DNA of 64,000 nucleotides from an uncultured Alphaproteobacteria bacterium (GTDB taxonomy: Bacteria > Pseudomonadota > Alphaproteobacteria > Methylaequorales > Methylaequoraceae). The notes beneath the pieces were generated by a model, which did no database searches, was not told where the DNA came from, and saw only the letters and a list, made by a program, of their open reading frames with translations. Shown here piece by piece: positions 1-8,847 of this stretch; the stretch's first letter is position 1; every line of letters begins with the position of its first letter. The stretch is from positions 62,001 to 126,000 of the forward strand of contig CACHGK010000003.1 of assembly GCA_902579395.1 (NCBI GenBank), given 5' to 3'. The position numbers and the translations under genes are program-made.

Positions 1-815
1 GAAGTTAATCCGGCTGCCCCCATATCTTGTATAGCAATTATAGCATCTTCCTTCATCAATTCTTGGCAAGATTCTAATAATAGTTTTTCCATAAATGGAT
101 CACCAACTTGAACTTGAGGCCTGTTAGATTCAGAGTTATCATCAAATTCTGCTGAGGCCATAGTTGCTCCGTGAATTCCATCTCTTCCAGTTTTTGAACC
201 AACATATATAATTGGATTTCCAACTCCCTTTGCTATGGAGTAAAAGATTTTATTTTTTTTAACAAGACCAACGCACATAGCATTAACAAGAATATTATTA
301 TTGTAAGATTCATGGAAAAAACATTCACCCCCAACTGTTGGAATACCAACACAGTTACCATAATCACCAATACCTTTTACAACTCCAGATAACAGGTTTT
401 TTGTTTTAGAGTGTTTTGGGGAACCAAATCTTAAAGAATTTAAATTTGCAATAGGTCTAGCTCCCATTGTGAATACATCTCTCATAATGCCACCAACCCC
501 AGTTGCAGCACCTTGATAAGGCTCAATAAATGATGGATGGTTATGACTTTCCATTTTAAAGACTAGAGCATCTTCTTCGCCTATATCAATAATACCAGCA
601 TTTTCTCCAGGTCCGCAGATTACATTTTCTCCCTTTGTAGGGAGAGTTTTTAACCATTTTTTTGTTGATTTATAAGAGCAATGTTCACTCCACATGACCG
701 AAAAAATACCTAGTTCAAGTAAGTTGGGTTTTCTTTTTAAAATTTTTTTAATTAACAAATATTCTTCTTTACTCAAGCCGTGGTCACTAATAATCTTCTT
801 TGAAATTTCTTTCAT
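1..815 (-). CDS. purL: Phosphoribosylformylglycinamidine synthase II, PurL (partial, N-terminal ~271 residues)
   Basis: Large subunit of FGAM synthase: it makes FGAM from FGAR, ATP and ammonia supplied by PurQ (purine pathway step 4, cytoplasm). The frame has no stop before the left edge, so the C-terminal part lies outside the window. Visible family motifs are SEHCSYKS at residues 43-50, ESHNHPS at 89-95 and the following [13 protein letters not shown]-site stretch. The ATG overlaps the purQ stop as ATGA, implying translational coupling. The need for separate PurS and PurQ, both present upstream, shows this is the short PurL type rather than the long fused enzyme of gammaproteobacteria. Confidence 0.96.
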   Translation of the reverse strand, partial: MKEISKKIISDHGLSKEEYLLIKKILKRKPNLLELGIFSVMWSEHCSYKSTKKWLKTLPTKGENVICGPGENAGIIDIGEEDALVFKMESHNHPSFIEPYQGAATGVGGIMRDVFTMGARPIANLNSLRFGSPKHSKTKNLLSGVVKGIGDYGNCVGIPTVGGECFFHESYNNNILVNAMCVGLVKKNKIFYSIAKGVGNPIIYVGSKTGRDGIHGATMASAEFDDNSESNRPQVQVGDPFMEKLLLESCQELMKEDAIIAIQDMGAAGLT

Positions 816-1501
816 AGCAATTCACCCAAGCCTTTAAAAAAGAGAATTCCGTCTTGACTTCCAAATTTGTCAACAGCTCTTTCTGGATGAGGCATCATAC
901 CTAATATATTTTTTTTTTTATTTATGATTCCTGCTATGTTATTAAGTGACCCATTTGGATTGCTCTCTTTGTTAATATTACCGTTTTTTGAAGAATATTT
1001 AAAAATGATTTGATTATTATCTTCTAATTCTTTTAGTGAATCTGGTGTTGTATAAAAATTTCCTTGTGCGTGAGCAATTGGAAATTCAACGACTTTCTTT
1101 TTTAGATTTTTTGAAAAAATAGATTCTTTATTTTCTACTTTTAAGTGTGTATTTTCGCATTTAAATAATTGATTATTATTTTTCAACAAAGTTCCCTTAA
1201 GAAGATTACACTCTGTTAAAATTTGAAAACCATTACATATACCGATTATAGGAAAACCTTTTTTAGCATATTTTATTACTTCATGAATTGCTGGAGATTT
1301 GGTGGCAATCACTCCAGCCCTCAAATAATCACCAAATGAGAACCCCCCTGGAAGAAATATCATTTCATAATTTTCTATCTTTGAATCATTGTGCCAAACA
1401 TATGATACCTTTACGTTAAGATATTTTTGAATTGAAACTGATAAGTCTCTATCACAATTAGAGCCTGGGAAAACGATAATTGAGACATTTTTTTTTGACA
1501 C
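812..1501 (-). CDS. purQ: FGAM synthase glutaminase subunit PurQ
   Basis: Class I glutamine amidotransferase that releases ammonia from glutamine for PurL. The N-terminus carries the FPGSNCDRD motif (residues 11-19), the nucleophile is Cys89 in GICNGFQ, and the catalytic His205/Glu207 pair sits in PHPE near the end. At 229 residues it is full length for the family. It lies between purS (3 bases upstream) and purL (4-base ATGA overlap), so the three FGAM synthase parts are made from one message. Nothing unusual is visible. Confidence 0.97.
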   Translation of the reverse strand: MSKKNVSIIVFPGSNCDRDLSVSIQKYLNVKVSYVWHNDSKIENYEMIFLPGGFSFGDYLRAGVIATKSPAIHEVIKYAKKGFPIIGICNGFQILTECNLLKGTLLKNNNQLFKCENTHLKVENKESIFSKNLKKKVVEFPIAHAQGNFYTTPDSLKELEDNNQIIFKYSSKNGNINKESNPNGSLNNIAGIINKKKNILGMMPHPERAVDKFGSQDGILFFKGLGELL

Positions 1502-1504
1502 AAC

Positions 1505-1738
1505 CTATTTCTTTATAATTTTAAAATTTTCAATTACAGGATTTGATAGTAGATCTTTACTTATTTTCCTTATTTCATCTAGTCCTTTATTTGAATCAAT
1601 GATTTCAATATCAAAATACTTTCCTTTTGATAGATTTTTCATTGATTTGAAGCCCATATTTGAAATTGTTTTTTTTAATGCTTCAGCTTCAGGATCAAGA
1701 ATCCCTTCTTTATAACTAATATAAATTCTATAAATCAT
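1505..1738 (-). CDS. purS: FGAM synthase subunit PurS
   Basis: Small 77-residue protein that bridges PurQ and PurL in the three-part FGAM synthase. It has the typical PurS layout: an N-terminal beta strand ([19 protein letters not shown]), then the central [17 protein letters not shown] segment. Its start codon lies inside the 3' end of purC (11-base overlap) and its stop is 3 bases before purQ. Identification rests on size, the motif and the position in the pur operon. Confidence 0.95.
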   Translation of the reverse strand: MIYRIYISYKEGILDPEAEALKKTISNMGFKSMKNLSKGKYFDIEIIDSNKGLDEIRKISKDLLSNPVIENFKIIKK

Positions 1739-2486
1739 TCTTTATAACCTTTTTAAATTCTTTTTCTGATAAGACTCCTAGCCTATACGCCACTTCTTTG
1801 TATGCTTTATCTACTTCGCCTAAGTTCTGCCTAAACCTATCCTTATCTAGTTTTTTGTTAGTTTTAAGATCCCACAGTCTGCAATTATCTGGACTAATTT
1901 CGTCTGCAAGTAAAATAGAGGCTTCATCACTTTTCCAAAACCTGCCAAATTCTAATTTAAAGTCAACCAATCTGATGTTTATGGAAAAAAAATATCCAGT
2001 TAAAAAATCATTAATTCTTGATGACAAAGAAATTATTTCCTCTAACTCATTTGGTGAAGCCCAGTCAAATACTATTATATGCTCCTCTGAAATAATTGGA
2101 TCGTTTAAATTATCATCCTTTAAATAAAATTCTATTATAGGCCTTGAAAGTACTTTTCCTTCCTCAATACCAAGCCTTTTAACCAGTGATCCGGTTGCAA
2201 TATTTCTAACTACAACTTCAATCGGGATAATTTCAAGTTTTTTTACCAATTGTTCTCTCATATTTAACCTTCTTAGAAAATGAGTAGGAACATTTATTTC
2301 TTTTAGTCTTGTCATAATTAATTCTGATATAAAATTATTGAGAACACCTTTACCTGGGATTTGTCCTTTCTTCTTGTTATTGAATGCAGTTGCGTCGTCT
2401 TTAAAATATTGAATTAAAGTATCGGGTTCAGAACCCTTATAAAGAATTTTTGCCTTTCCTTCATATAATTTTTTCTTATTTTTCAT
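1728..2486 (-). CDS. purC: SAICAR synthetase PurC
   Basis: Phosphoribosylaminoimidazole-succinocarboxamide synthase, which joins aspartate to CAIR using ATP. It is 252 residues, the usual length for the bacterial monofunctional enzyme. The N-terminus has the [11 protein letters not shown] nucleotide-binding signature; the middle has [19 protein letters not shown], and [10 protein letters not shown] and [12 protein letters not shown] follow, all family hallmarks. The gene overlaps purB by 11 bases at its start and purS by 11 at its end, consistent with tight operon coupling. Confidence 0.97.
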   Translation of the reverse strand: MKNKKKLYEGKAKILYKGSEPDTLIQYFKDDATAFNNKKKGQIPGKGVLNNFISELIMTRLKEINVPTHFLRRLNMREQLVKKLEIIPIEVVVRNIATGSLVKRLGIEEGKVLSRPIIEFYLKDDNLNDPIISEEHIIVFDWASPNELEEIISLSSRINDFLTGYFFSINIRLVDFKLEFGRFWKSDEASILLADEISPDNCRLWDLKTNKKLDKDRFRQNLGEVDKAYKEVAYRLGVLSEKEFKKVIKNDL

Positions 2487-3774
2487 TTAGAACTCTCTTA
2501 AAAATAAAATCTACATTTTTTAAAAAATAATTTAAGTCAAACAAATTATTTATTTCCTCAAGGTTCAGCAAAGATCTAATATTCTTATCTTTTTTTAATA
2601 ATTCTTTAAAGTTTTTTTCAACTTTCCATGATTTAAGAGCTAAAGTTTGAACAATTTTGTATGCCTTTTCTCTTGAAATTCCTTTTTCAATCAATTTCAG
2701 CATTACTCTTTGAGAATTATATAAACCATTGGTTTTACGTAAATTTTTTTCCATCATTTTTTTGTTTACAACTAAATTTTTTATAATACTTTTCATTCTA
2801 TTCAACGCGAAATCGCAGAGTACTAAGCTATCAGGAGCAAGAGTCCTTTCAACTGATGAGTGAGAGATATCTCTCTCATGCCAGAGTGTTATATTTTCCA
2901 TGAATGGGATGCAGCTCGATCTGACAACTCTGGCAATTCCAGTAAGGTTTTCACTTAAAACTGGATTTTTTTTATGTGGCATTGCAGAAGAACCTTTCTG
3001 ATCTTTTGAGAAAAACTCCTCTACTTCGCCAACTTCACTTCTATGAAGATGCCTAATTTCAGTTGCTAAATTTTCTATAGATGAAGCGATTAATGCAAGT
3101 GTAGAAAATAAATAAGCATGTCTATCTCTTGGTATTATTTGTGTAGGAACATCTTCAACGCTTAAATTAAGTTTTTTAGCAACATATTTTTCTACATAAG
3201 GATTAATATTAGCGTATGTTCCAACAGCCCCAGAAATTGTGCAAATTGAAATTTGTTTTTCAGCGTTAATTAGTCTTTTGTAATGTCTTTCGAATTCACA
3301 AAATTTTGCAAGCATCTTTAAACCAAAAGTTGTAGGCTCAGCAAATATTCCATGACTTCTTCCAATGCATGGCAAATTTTTAAATTCTAGCGATTTTAAT
3401 TTCAGGTTATTTATTAAATCTTTAAGTTCTGTCTTAATGATTTTACATGACTGCTTAAGTTGTAATGAAAATGCTGTATCGATTATATCAGAAGAAGTAA
3501 CCCCTTTATGAATAAATCTTGAGTCCTCACCAACATTCTCTGCCACATTTGTTAAGAAAGCGATAACATCGTGTTTGACTTCTTTTTCAATTGCATCGAT
3601 TCTAGAGGAATCAAAACTCGCTTTTTTTTTTATATTTTTAAGGGACTGTTTAGAAATTTTTCCTTTTTGATGTAGAGCTTCACAAATTAAAATTTCTATT
3701 TTTAACCAGATTCTAAATTTATTATCTGATTCCCAAATTTCTGAAATTTCTTTACGCTTGTATCTTGGAATCAT
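2476..3774 (-). CDS. purB: Adenylosuccinate lyase PurB
   Basis: Fumarase/aspartase-superfamily lyase that removes fumarate from SAICAR and from adenylosuccinate, serving both the IMP and AMP branches. The superfamily signature [11 protein letters not shown] is at residues 261-271, the catalytic-His region RSHG is at 139-142, and [11 protein letters not shown] is near 90-100. At 432 residues it matches the short bacterial/archaeal type. It starts 5 bases after map ends and overlaps purC, forming map-purB-purC-purS-purQ-purL. Confidence 0.97.
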   Translation of the reverse strand: MIPRYKRKEISEIWESDNKFRIWLKIEILICEALHQKGKISKQSLKNIKKKASFDSSRIDAIEKEVKHDVIAFLTNVAENVGEDSRFIHKGVTSSDIIDTAFSLQLKQSCKIIKTELKDLINNLKLKSLEFKNLPCIGRSHGIFAEPTTFGLKMLAKFCEFERHYKRLINAEKQISICTISGAVGTYANINPYVEKYVAKKLNLSVEDVPTQIIPRDRHAYLFSTLALIASSIENLATEIRHLHRSEVGEVEEFFSKDQKGSSAMPHKKNPVLSENLTGIARVVRSSCIPFMENITLWHERDISHSSVERTLAPDSLVLCDFALNRMKSIIKNLVVNKKMMEKNLRKTNGLYNSQRVMLKLIEKGISREKAYKIVQTLALKSWKVEKNFKELLKKDKNIRSLLNLEEINNLFDLNYFLKNVDFIFKRVLNEK

Positions 3775-3779
3775 AATCT

Positions 3780-4559
3780 TTAATAGGGGGGGAAAGTATA
3801 GTTTTTTTTTGATAATGTGAATATTTCATAGCCATCATTTGTAACTCCAATAGTATGTTCAAATTGTGCTGAAAGTGATTTATCTGATGTTACAGCAGTC
3901 CATCCATCGGATAGTATTTTTACCTTGTAGTCACCAATATTTATCATTGGTTCGACTGTGAAAAACATTCCTTCTTCCAGTTTTTCGCCTTCTCCAGGAT
4001 TTCCGAAATGGAGAACACTAGGGTTGTCGTGGAATAACTGACCTAAACCGTGACCACAAAAATCACGAACAATAGAGTAATTTTTTTTTTCAGCGTAAAT
4101 TTGGATTGCATGTCCAATATCTCCAAGTGTGCTTCCCGGTTTAATGGTTTCAATACCTTTCATCATAGCCTCGTAAGTTGTTTCAACTAATTTTCTTGCT
4201 TTCAATTTGACCTCGCCAACATAAAACATTCTACTTGTATCTCCGTGCCACCCATTCAAAATAGGAGTGACATCAATATTTATAATATCTCCGTTTTGTA
4301 AAATTTTATCTCCAGGTATCCCATGACAAACAACGTGATTAACTGATGTACAAATAGACTTTGGAAAACCTTTATAGTTCAATGGAGCTGGAATTGCTCC
4401 TCTACTCGTTTGAAATTCATGACAAATATTATTTAATTCCAATGTTGATATGCCTGGTTTTATAAAATCAGATACATAATCCAGACATTCTGCTGCTAGC
4501 TGACCTGCTTCTCTCATAAATACGAATTCATCTTTTGTATGTAATTTGATATTATTCAT
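3780..4559 (-). CDS. map: Methionine aminopeptidase, type I
   Basis: Removes the initiator methionine from new proteins using a two-metal centre. Expected metal ligands are visible: Asp96 and Asp107 (NIDVTPILNGWHGDTSR), His170 (CGHGLG), Glu203 (TVEPM) and a Glu near 234 (QFEHT); His79 of VCHG is the substrate-binding His. 259 residues is usual for MetAP type Ia without an N-terminal zinc extension. It is first in the minus-strand pur operon; a 48-base divergent gap separates it from the CinA-type gene, so the operon promoter should lie there. Confidence 0.96.
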   Translation of the reverse strand: MNNIKLHTKDEFVFMREAGQLAAECLDYVSDFIKPGISTLELNNICHEFQTSRGAIPAPLNYKGFPKSICTSVNHVVCHGIPGDKILQNGDIINIDVTPILNGWHGDTSRMFYVGEVKLKARKLVETTYEAMMKGIETIKPGSTLGDIGHAIQIYAEKKNYSIVRDFCGHGLGQLFHDNPSVLHFGNPGEGEKLEEGMFFTVEPMINIGDYKVKILSDGWTAVTSDKSLSAQFEHTIGVTNDGYEIFTLSKKNYTFPPY

Positions 4560-4607
4560 TAAAATGACAATTTATATTAAATAATACAAAACTTACAGAA
4601 AAATTTA

Positions 4608-5354
4608 ATGAAAAAAAAAAGAAAATCATCAGGAATCATTATTATCGGAAATGAAGTGTTATCCGGTAAAACCTTGGATACTAATTCAAACTTTATGTGT
4701 AAAGAACTCTTTAAAATAGGAATTTCTTGCGAAGAAATAAATTCTATTAAGGATGATGAAAAAACTATAATTGATAAAATAAATATATTTAAGTCTAAAT
4801 TCGATTATGTTTTTACATCTGGAGGTATTGGACCTACACATGATGACATAACTTCTCTAAGCATAGCAAAAGCATTAAATCAAAAATTAATTTTGAATAG
4901 TGAAGCAAAACTAAGAATTTCAAAACATTATTCTGATGATATTTTAACTGAAGCCAGATTAAAAATGGCTTTTATGCCAGAAAATGCTATTTTGATAGAT
5001 AACCCTGTGAGTGTGGCACCAGGCTTCTATGTTGAGAATATTTATGTTTTTCCTGGTGTTCCTGAGATTCTTCAGGTTATGTTCAAAGATTTTGTAATAT
5101 CTTTAGACGAAGGTTATAGATATTTCAAAAGGACAATTTCAACACATCTTTCAGAGGGTATTATTGGTGATTATATTGCAAGGACTCAAAAGAAATATGA
5201 AAATATTGAAATTGGAAGTTACCCATATTTCAAGAAGAATTCCTTTGGAGTTTCATTAGTTCTAAAAGGGGAGAATGAGATTGAGGTTAAAAATGTTTGT
5301 GATGAAATATTTGAATATATCAAAATTCAAAATGGAAATCCTCAGTTATTTTAG
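4608..5354 (+). CDS. CinA/MoaB-like molybdopterin-binding domain protein
   Basis: 248-residue protein of the MoCF (molybdopterin-binding) fold. The N-terminus reads SSGIIIIGNEVLSGKTLDTN, and FTSGGIGPTHDDITS is the family signature; a later VFPGVPEI motif is typical of the CinA N-terminal half. The CinA C-terminal deamidase domain is absent, as in the short stand-alone family members common in alphaproteobacteria. Its exact substrate is unknown; I would not call it a Mo-cofactor enzyme, since true MoaB/MogA are shorter. Its stop codon overlaps that of the convergent popZ-like gene by 4 bases. Confidence 0.85.
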   Translation: MKKKRKSSGIIIIGNEVLSGKTLDTNSNFMCKELFKIGISCEEINSIKDDEKTIIDKINIFKSKFDYVFTSGGIGPTHDDITSLSIAKALNQKLILNSEAKLRISKHYSDDILTEARLKMAFMPENAILIDNPVSVAPGFYVENIYVFPGVPEILQVMFKDFVISLDEGYRYFKRTISTHLSEGIIGDYIARTQKKYENIEIGSYPYFKKNSFGVSLVLKGENEIEVKNVCDEIFEYIKIQNGNPQLF

Positions 5355-5746
5355 TCTTTTGATTTTTTTATATAATCTGAAAATTCAAGTTCAATAATCC
5401 TTTTTAAATTATTGTTTATCCATTCATCCATTAACTTATTAAACTTTGTCTCAATACTTAAAATTTTTTTTACTTCATTATTTGAAGATTTAATTTTTTT
5501 TTTAAAGTTAATATTTTGCCAATTTGATAATACGTTTGACTTTTTATGACTTTTGTTTTCTTGGGCAGTTTGTAATATTTTGCTTTCAGTTTCATGAATA
5601 ATTTCTTTTTGTAAAATTTTTTTATCATTTAAATGATCGACATTTGTAAAGTCTTTTTTTACAAAATTTTCATATTCAACTTTAGCGTCGTTTATAAGAT
5701 TCAATATTGAATTTAGAAGTTCCTCAAATGATTTTTCTTTACTCAT
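5351..5746 (-). CDS. PopZ-like polar organising protein (DUF2497 family), divergent
   Basis: 131-residue acidic/lysine-rich protein. Two regions resemble the PopZ/DUF2497 family: an N-terminal helix (KSFEELLNSILNLINDA, cf. the family pattern EEILxSIRxII) and a C-terminal helix (MDEWINNNLKRIIELEF, cf. LKEWLDxNLPxIVE). The middle is low-complexity and polar, as in PopZ. I chose the ATG at 5746 because the 12 residues upstream do not resemble the family. PopZ forms a polar matrix that anchors ParB and the chromosome origin in Caulobacter; that role is inferred here. A second PopZ-like C-terminus is encoded at 6301-6504. Confidence 0.55.
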   Translation of the reverse strand: MSKEKSFEELLNSILNLINDAKVEYENFVKKDFTNVDHLNDKKILQKEIIHETESKILQTAQENKSHKKSNVLSNWQNINFKKKIKSSNNEVKKILSIETKFNKLMDEWINNNLKRIIELEFSDYIKKSKD

Positions 5747-5843
5747 TATGGCAAATTTATATTCAATATAATTAAGAATCAATTTTTTTTAAAAAATATA
5801 TAATTTTTTTGTAAAAGTTATTATTAATTCTTTTTATGTTAGT

Positions 5844-6314
5844 ATGGATGTTATGAATGGTATAATAATAGATTTTTTCCCCTTTGCTTTTATCCTCATA
5901 ATATTATTTTTTTTTCTAGCTATACCAAAAAAAAAAAATGTCAAAAAAAATTACGAAAGAATTGAAAATGATAAAACACAGATTATACCGTCAAATGAGA
6001 ATAGTAGAAAAATTCTTGAGAATGCTGAAATCAAGCTAATTGCATTAAAAGATTTGTATAAACAAAATTTAATCGATGCTAGTGTCTATGTAAGTAAAAC
6101 AGAAGTTATTTCCAGAAATTTAAGTAAAGAGTTTGGCAACGATATTATGGAAATTCCTAATCTTCAAAAAAACATTATTTTCAATGGTCTTAAAAAAGAA
6201 ATTAGAATGAAAATTAAGACTATCCCCTCAAAAAATGTTAAAAATAATATTGATAATCTCATTTCTGCTGTAGATAATAAAATAAAAGCTGGAGTTTTGA
6301 GTGAAGATAAATAA
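5844..6314 (+). CDS. Small single-pass membrane protein of unknown function
   Basis: 156 residues. One strong hydrophobic segment (about residues 6-27, IIIDFFPFAFILIILFFFLA) is followed at once by a lysine cluster (IPKKKNVKKN), indicating an inner-membrane anchor with a cytoplasmic tail. The tail includes LKDLYKQNLIDASVYVSK, which resembles a SHOCT-type short helical motif, and is otherwise polar and helical. It overlaps the downstream PopZ-like gene by 14 bases, so the two are probably co-translated; a link to cell-pole organisation is possible but unproven. I do not recognise a named family. Confidence 0.6.
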   Translation: MDVMNGIIIDFFPFAFILIILFFFLAIPKKKNVKKNYERIENDKTQIIPSNENSRKILENAEIKLIALKDLYKQNLIDASVYVSKTEVISRNLSKEFGNDIMEIPNLQKNIIFNGLKKEIRMKIKTIPSKNVKNNIDNLISAVDNKIKAGVLSEDK

Positions 6315-6504
6315 TTCAGAAATACTAAATAAAGTCAAAGAAAAAGTATCTGAAAAAAAAGAGAAACTGGGCAATATCAAGGATAGTAAGGTTCTTGATA
6401 GCAATGATAGTTTGGAGACTGAATTGAAGAAATGGATAAAAGAAAATGCAGAAAAAATTGCAAAAGATATTATTAAAGAAGAGGTAAAGAAAATTTTCAA
6501 ATAA
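6301..6504 (+). CDS. Short PopZ C-terminal-like (DUF2497) protein
   Basis: 67-residue, lysine- and glutamate-rich, very likely all helical. Its last 28 residues (LKKWIKENAEKIAKDIIKEEVKKIF) fit the PopZ/DUF2497 C-terminal oligomerisation motif well, better than the longer protein at 5351-5746 does. It has a GTG start 14 bases inside the end of the preceding membrane-protein gene. It lacks the N-terminal client-binding helix and the proline-rich linker of full PopZ, so it may act as an oligomerisation partner. The valS gene that often neighbours popZ is not here. Confidence 0.6.
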   Translation: MKINNSEILNKVKEKVSEKKEKLGNIKDSKVLDSNDSLETELKKWIKENAEKIAKDIIKEEVKKIFK

Positions 6505-6609
6505 TTCTAATTTTTATTAAAAACACTCATAATTTAAAAAATTGTTTTATTATTATTATTTTAATATACATATTAATTTACTACACTTTTAATTTTTGTA
6601 AGTTATGAA

Positions 6610-6615
6610 TATAAT
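6610..6615 (+). promoter_or_regulatory. Probable -10 element of the tRNA-Leu promoter
   Basis: Exact TATAAT lies 10 bases before the mature tRNA 5' end, which would put transcription start at about 6621-6623. No convincing -35 hexamer is visible at 16-18 bases upstream, only T-rich sequence. In DNA this AT-rich a chance match is possible; the position is what supports it. Confidence 0.45.
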
Positions 6616-6624
6616 TTTGAATGC

Positions 6625-6713
6625 GCGAGCGTGCTGAAATTGGTAAACAGACAGGACTTAAAATCCTGCGGGTGGTAACACCCTTGTGGGTTCAAGTCCC
6701 ACCGCTCGCACCA
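6625..6713 (+). tRNA. tRNA-Leu (anticodon UAA)
   Basis: Class II tRNA. The acceptor stem pairs GCGAGCG (6625-6631) with CGCTCGC (6703-6709), followed by discriminator A and an encoded CCA (6711-6713). The anticodon stem CAGGA/TCCTG (6652-6656/6664-6668) encloses loop CTTAAAA, giving anticodon TAA at 6659-6661. The long variable arm (CGGGTGGTAACACCC region) and the GGTTCAAGTCC T-loop are typical of tRNA-Leu. No integrase or attachment-site duplication is seen next to it. Confidence 0.96.
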
Positions 6714-6732
6714 GCCAATAAAAGTTAATTAA

Positions 6733-7440
6733 ATGCAAAAAAAGATTTCAATCAAAATATTATTTTTTTTAACACTTATATTTTTCAGTAAATATTCCAT
6801 TTCAGATGATATCAACCAAAAAATTAAGGAATTTATTTTAAAAAATCCAGAAATTATTATTGAGTCCTTAAATAATCTTGAAAAACAAAAAGAAGATGAA
6901 AGAAGGATTGAGGATAAAAAAAAAGTTGAAGATTTACGTGAAGAAATATTTGAAACTGATAATCAAGTTTATGAGGGAGATTCGGATGGAAGTAAAGTTT
7001 TAGTTGAGTTTTTTGATTATAATTGCTCTTACTGTAAGAGAGTTCACGAAGATTTAAAAACCGTTCTTAAAAAATCTTCGGACATAAAAATTATTTATAA
7101 AAATTTTCCAATTTTGTCAGAAAACTCTGTAAATCTTGCTAAATATGCAATTATTATTTCTGAAATAGATCATAAAAAATTTGTTCAATTCCATAATTTT
7201 ATTATCTCTCATAAAGGTAGAGTTAATGATAAACATTTGGTTCAAATTTTTAATAAATTAAACATTATCAAGAGTGAGATCGATGCTAGATTAGAAGATA
7301 AAAAAGTAATTGATATGCTTGAGAAAGACATAAGTTTGGCTCAAAAGCTTGGGCTAAGGGGTACTCCAGCCTTTATTATTAAAGATGAGATTATATTCGG
7401 CTATATTAACTCTGAAGAAATATTATCAAAATTAAATTAA
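6733..7440 (+). CDS. DsbA-family periplasmic thiol oxidoreductase (Com1/ScsC-like)
   Basis: 235 residues. An N-terminal signal (IKILFFLTLIFFSKYSIS, cleavage near residue 23) exports it to the periplasm. A charged helical region (about 25-80) precedes the thioredoxin fold, as in Com1/BdbD/ScsC-type proteins where it can drive oligomerisation. The active site is C98-S-Y-C101 in DYNCSYCKR, with the cis-proline loop GTPAF near 216. It probably introduces or isomerises disulfides in exported proteins. It converges with the HExxH gene, sharing 4 bases at the stops. Confidence 0.88.
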   Translation: MQKKISIKILFFLTLIFFSKYSISDDINQKIKEFILKNPEIIIESLNNLEKQKEDERRIEDKKKVEDLREEIFETDNQVYEGDSDGSKVLVEFFDYNCSYCKRVHEDLKTVLKKSSDIKIIYKNFPILSENSVNLAKYAIIISEIDHKKFVQFHNFIISHKGRVNDKHLVQIFNKLNIIKSEIDARLEDKKVIDMLEKDISLAQKLGLRGTPAFIIKDEIIFGYINSEEILSKLN

Positions 7441-7883
7441 CAATATAGATTGTTTTTAGACTGCGATTTAAATTTTGCAGCAAAACCGTTGCTGTATAGG
7501 ATTTTTTTACCGTATTGACTAAGATATATATTGTGATTAACTAATGCATCCATTTCTCTGAGATGTTTTTTTGTCTTGGATTCATAATTTGTAAAAATAT
7601 TTTGATCATCTTGTAAAATATGAATCAACTCATGTAATAGAATACCTCTGTGACATATATCATCCATTGGTGAAAGTTGTTTTGATAGGTAAATAGTATA
7701 TTTAGGGTTATCAGGAGTTAATGCAAGAATTTCACAATCACGTTTACATGCAAGTTGTGAGAGTTCCTTTTGTTCGAGAAACTCTACTTCTGGAAATTTT
7801 TTTGGTTCTTTATATTCAGTATTAGTTGTTATCCAGAAAAGTAGTGCTACTATAAGCTCATTTAAAGTTTCAAATTTTTCCAT
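7437..7883 (-). CDS. HExxH-motif putative metalloprotein, unknown function
   Basis: 148 residues. The only recognisable feature is HELIH at residues 84-88, the zinc-metallopeptidase HExxH motif, with acidic candidates for a third ligand about 20 residues on (KHLREMD). Four cysteines are spread through the protein (ACKRDC, DICHRG and the last residue). There is no convincing signal peptide; the LIVALLFWI segment near the N-terminus is short. Small HExxH proteins of this size occur in alphaproteobacteria without an assigned function. Proteolytic activity is only a guess. Confidence 0.6.
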   Translation of the reverse strand: MEKFETLNELIVALLFWITTNTEYKEPKKFPEVEFLEQKELSQLACKRDCEILALTPDNPKYTIYLSKQLSPMDDICHRGILLHELIHILQDDQNIFTNYESKTKKHLREMDALVNHNIYLSQYGKKILYSNGFAAKFKSQSKNNLYC

Positions 7884-7905
7884 ATTAGTATAACAATAAA
7901 AGTTA

Positions 7906-8847
7906 ATGATTAAAAAATTGTTTATTCATCGCTCTCTTCCAGAAATGTATCACATAGATGTAGGAGATAACAATAAAATTTATACAGAAGTAAGTGGAAA
8001 AAAAGATGGTATCCCAATTATTTTTGTTCACGGAGGTCCTGGAGGTCAATGCAGAAGTGAACACCATTCTCTTTTTGATCCTGAAATTTATAAATCCATA
8101 ATTTTCGATCAAAGAGGTTGCGGGAAAAGCACTCCATATAGATCTTTAAATGGAAATAATACTGAAAATTTAGTTAAAGATATTGAGAAAATTAGAGAAT
8201 TCTTCAAAATTAAAAAATTTATAATAGTTGGTGGATCTTGGGGGGCAACTTTGGCAATAAAATATGCAATAAAGCACCCTGAAAACCTTATAGGCGTTCT
8301 ATTAAGATCTGTTTTTTTGGGTACAATTGAAGAGATTAATTGGGCATTTATTGACGCACCAAAAATTTTTGCTCCAAATCTTTACGAAAAATTTAAACAC
8401 TATTCTAACAAAAAGGATATAATAGATTCGTACTACAAAGAAATTGTTGAAAAGAACTCAAAAATACATTCTTGGATATGGCATGATTATGAAAGGATGT
8501 TATCACAATTAAATCCAAAAAATTATTTTTTTGAAAAAGAGGAAATAATACTTGAAAGGGATGGTGTTCCCAACTCCCCTTTTATGGAATTATACTACAC
8601 AAAAAATAAATTTTTTATGGAAAAAAACGAAATACTTAAAAAAATTAAAAATATCTCAAACCTACCATCATACATTGTTCAAGGAAGATATGATTTAATT
8701 TGTCCGCCTATTAATGCATTTAACCTTCATGAAAGGTGGCCCTCATCAGAGTTAAAGTTTGTCAATACTGCTGGTCACTCATCATCAGATGAAGGTATAA
8801 TAGATAATTTACTGATTGGTTTAGAAAAGTTAAGTCAACATGTCTAA
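7906..8847 (+). CDS. pip: Proline iminopeptidase (alpha/beta hydrolase)
   Basis: Cytoplasmic exopeptidase that frees N-terminal proline from peptides. The oxyanion-hole motif HGGPGG is at residues 42-47, DQRGCGKS at 68-75 and the nucleophile elbow GGSWG at 109-113 (Ser111). The acid is in GRYDLICP near 262 and the histidine in TAGHSS near 293. All are specific to the S33 proline iminopeptidase family, and 313 residues is normal. Its 3' end overlaps queG by 18 bases in convergent orientation. Confidence 0.93.
   Translation: MIKKLFIHRSLPEMYHIDVGDNNKIYTEVSGKKDGIPIIFVHGGPGGQCRSEHHSLFDPEIYKSIIFDQRGCGKSTPYRSLNGNNTENLVKDIEKIREFFKIKKFIIVGGSWGATLAIKYAIKHPENLIGVLLRSVFLGTIEEINWAFIDAPKIFAPNLYEKFKHYSNKKDIIDSYYKEIVEKNSKIHSWIWHDYERMLSQLNPKNYFFEKEEIILERDGVPNSPFMELYYTKNKFFMEKNEILKKIKNISNLPSYIVQGRYDLICPPINAFNLHERWPSSELKFVNTAGHSSSDEGIIDNLLIGLEKLSQHV

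Noticed and set aside
6625-6732. tRNA-Leu as an integration site
   Set aside because: No repeat of the tRNA 3' end, no integrase and no foreign gene content next to it.
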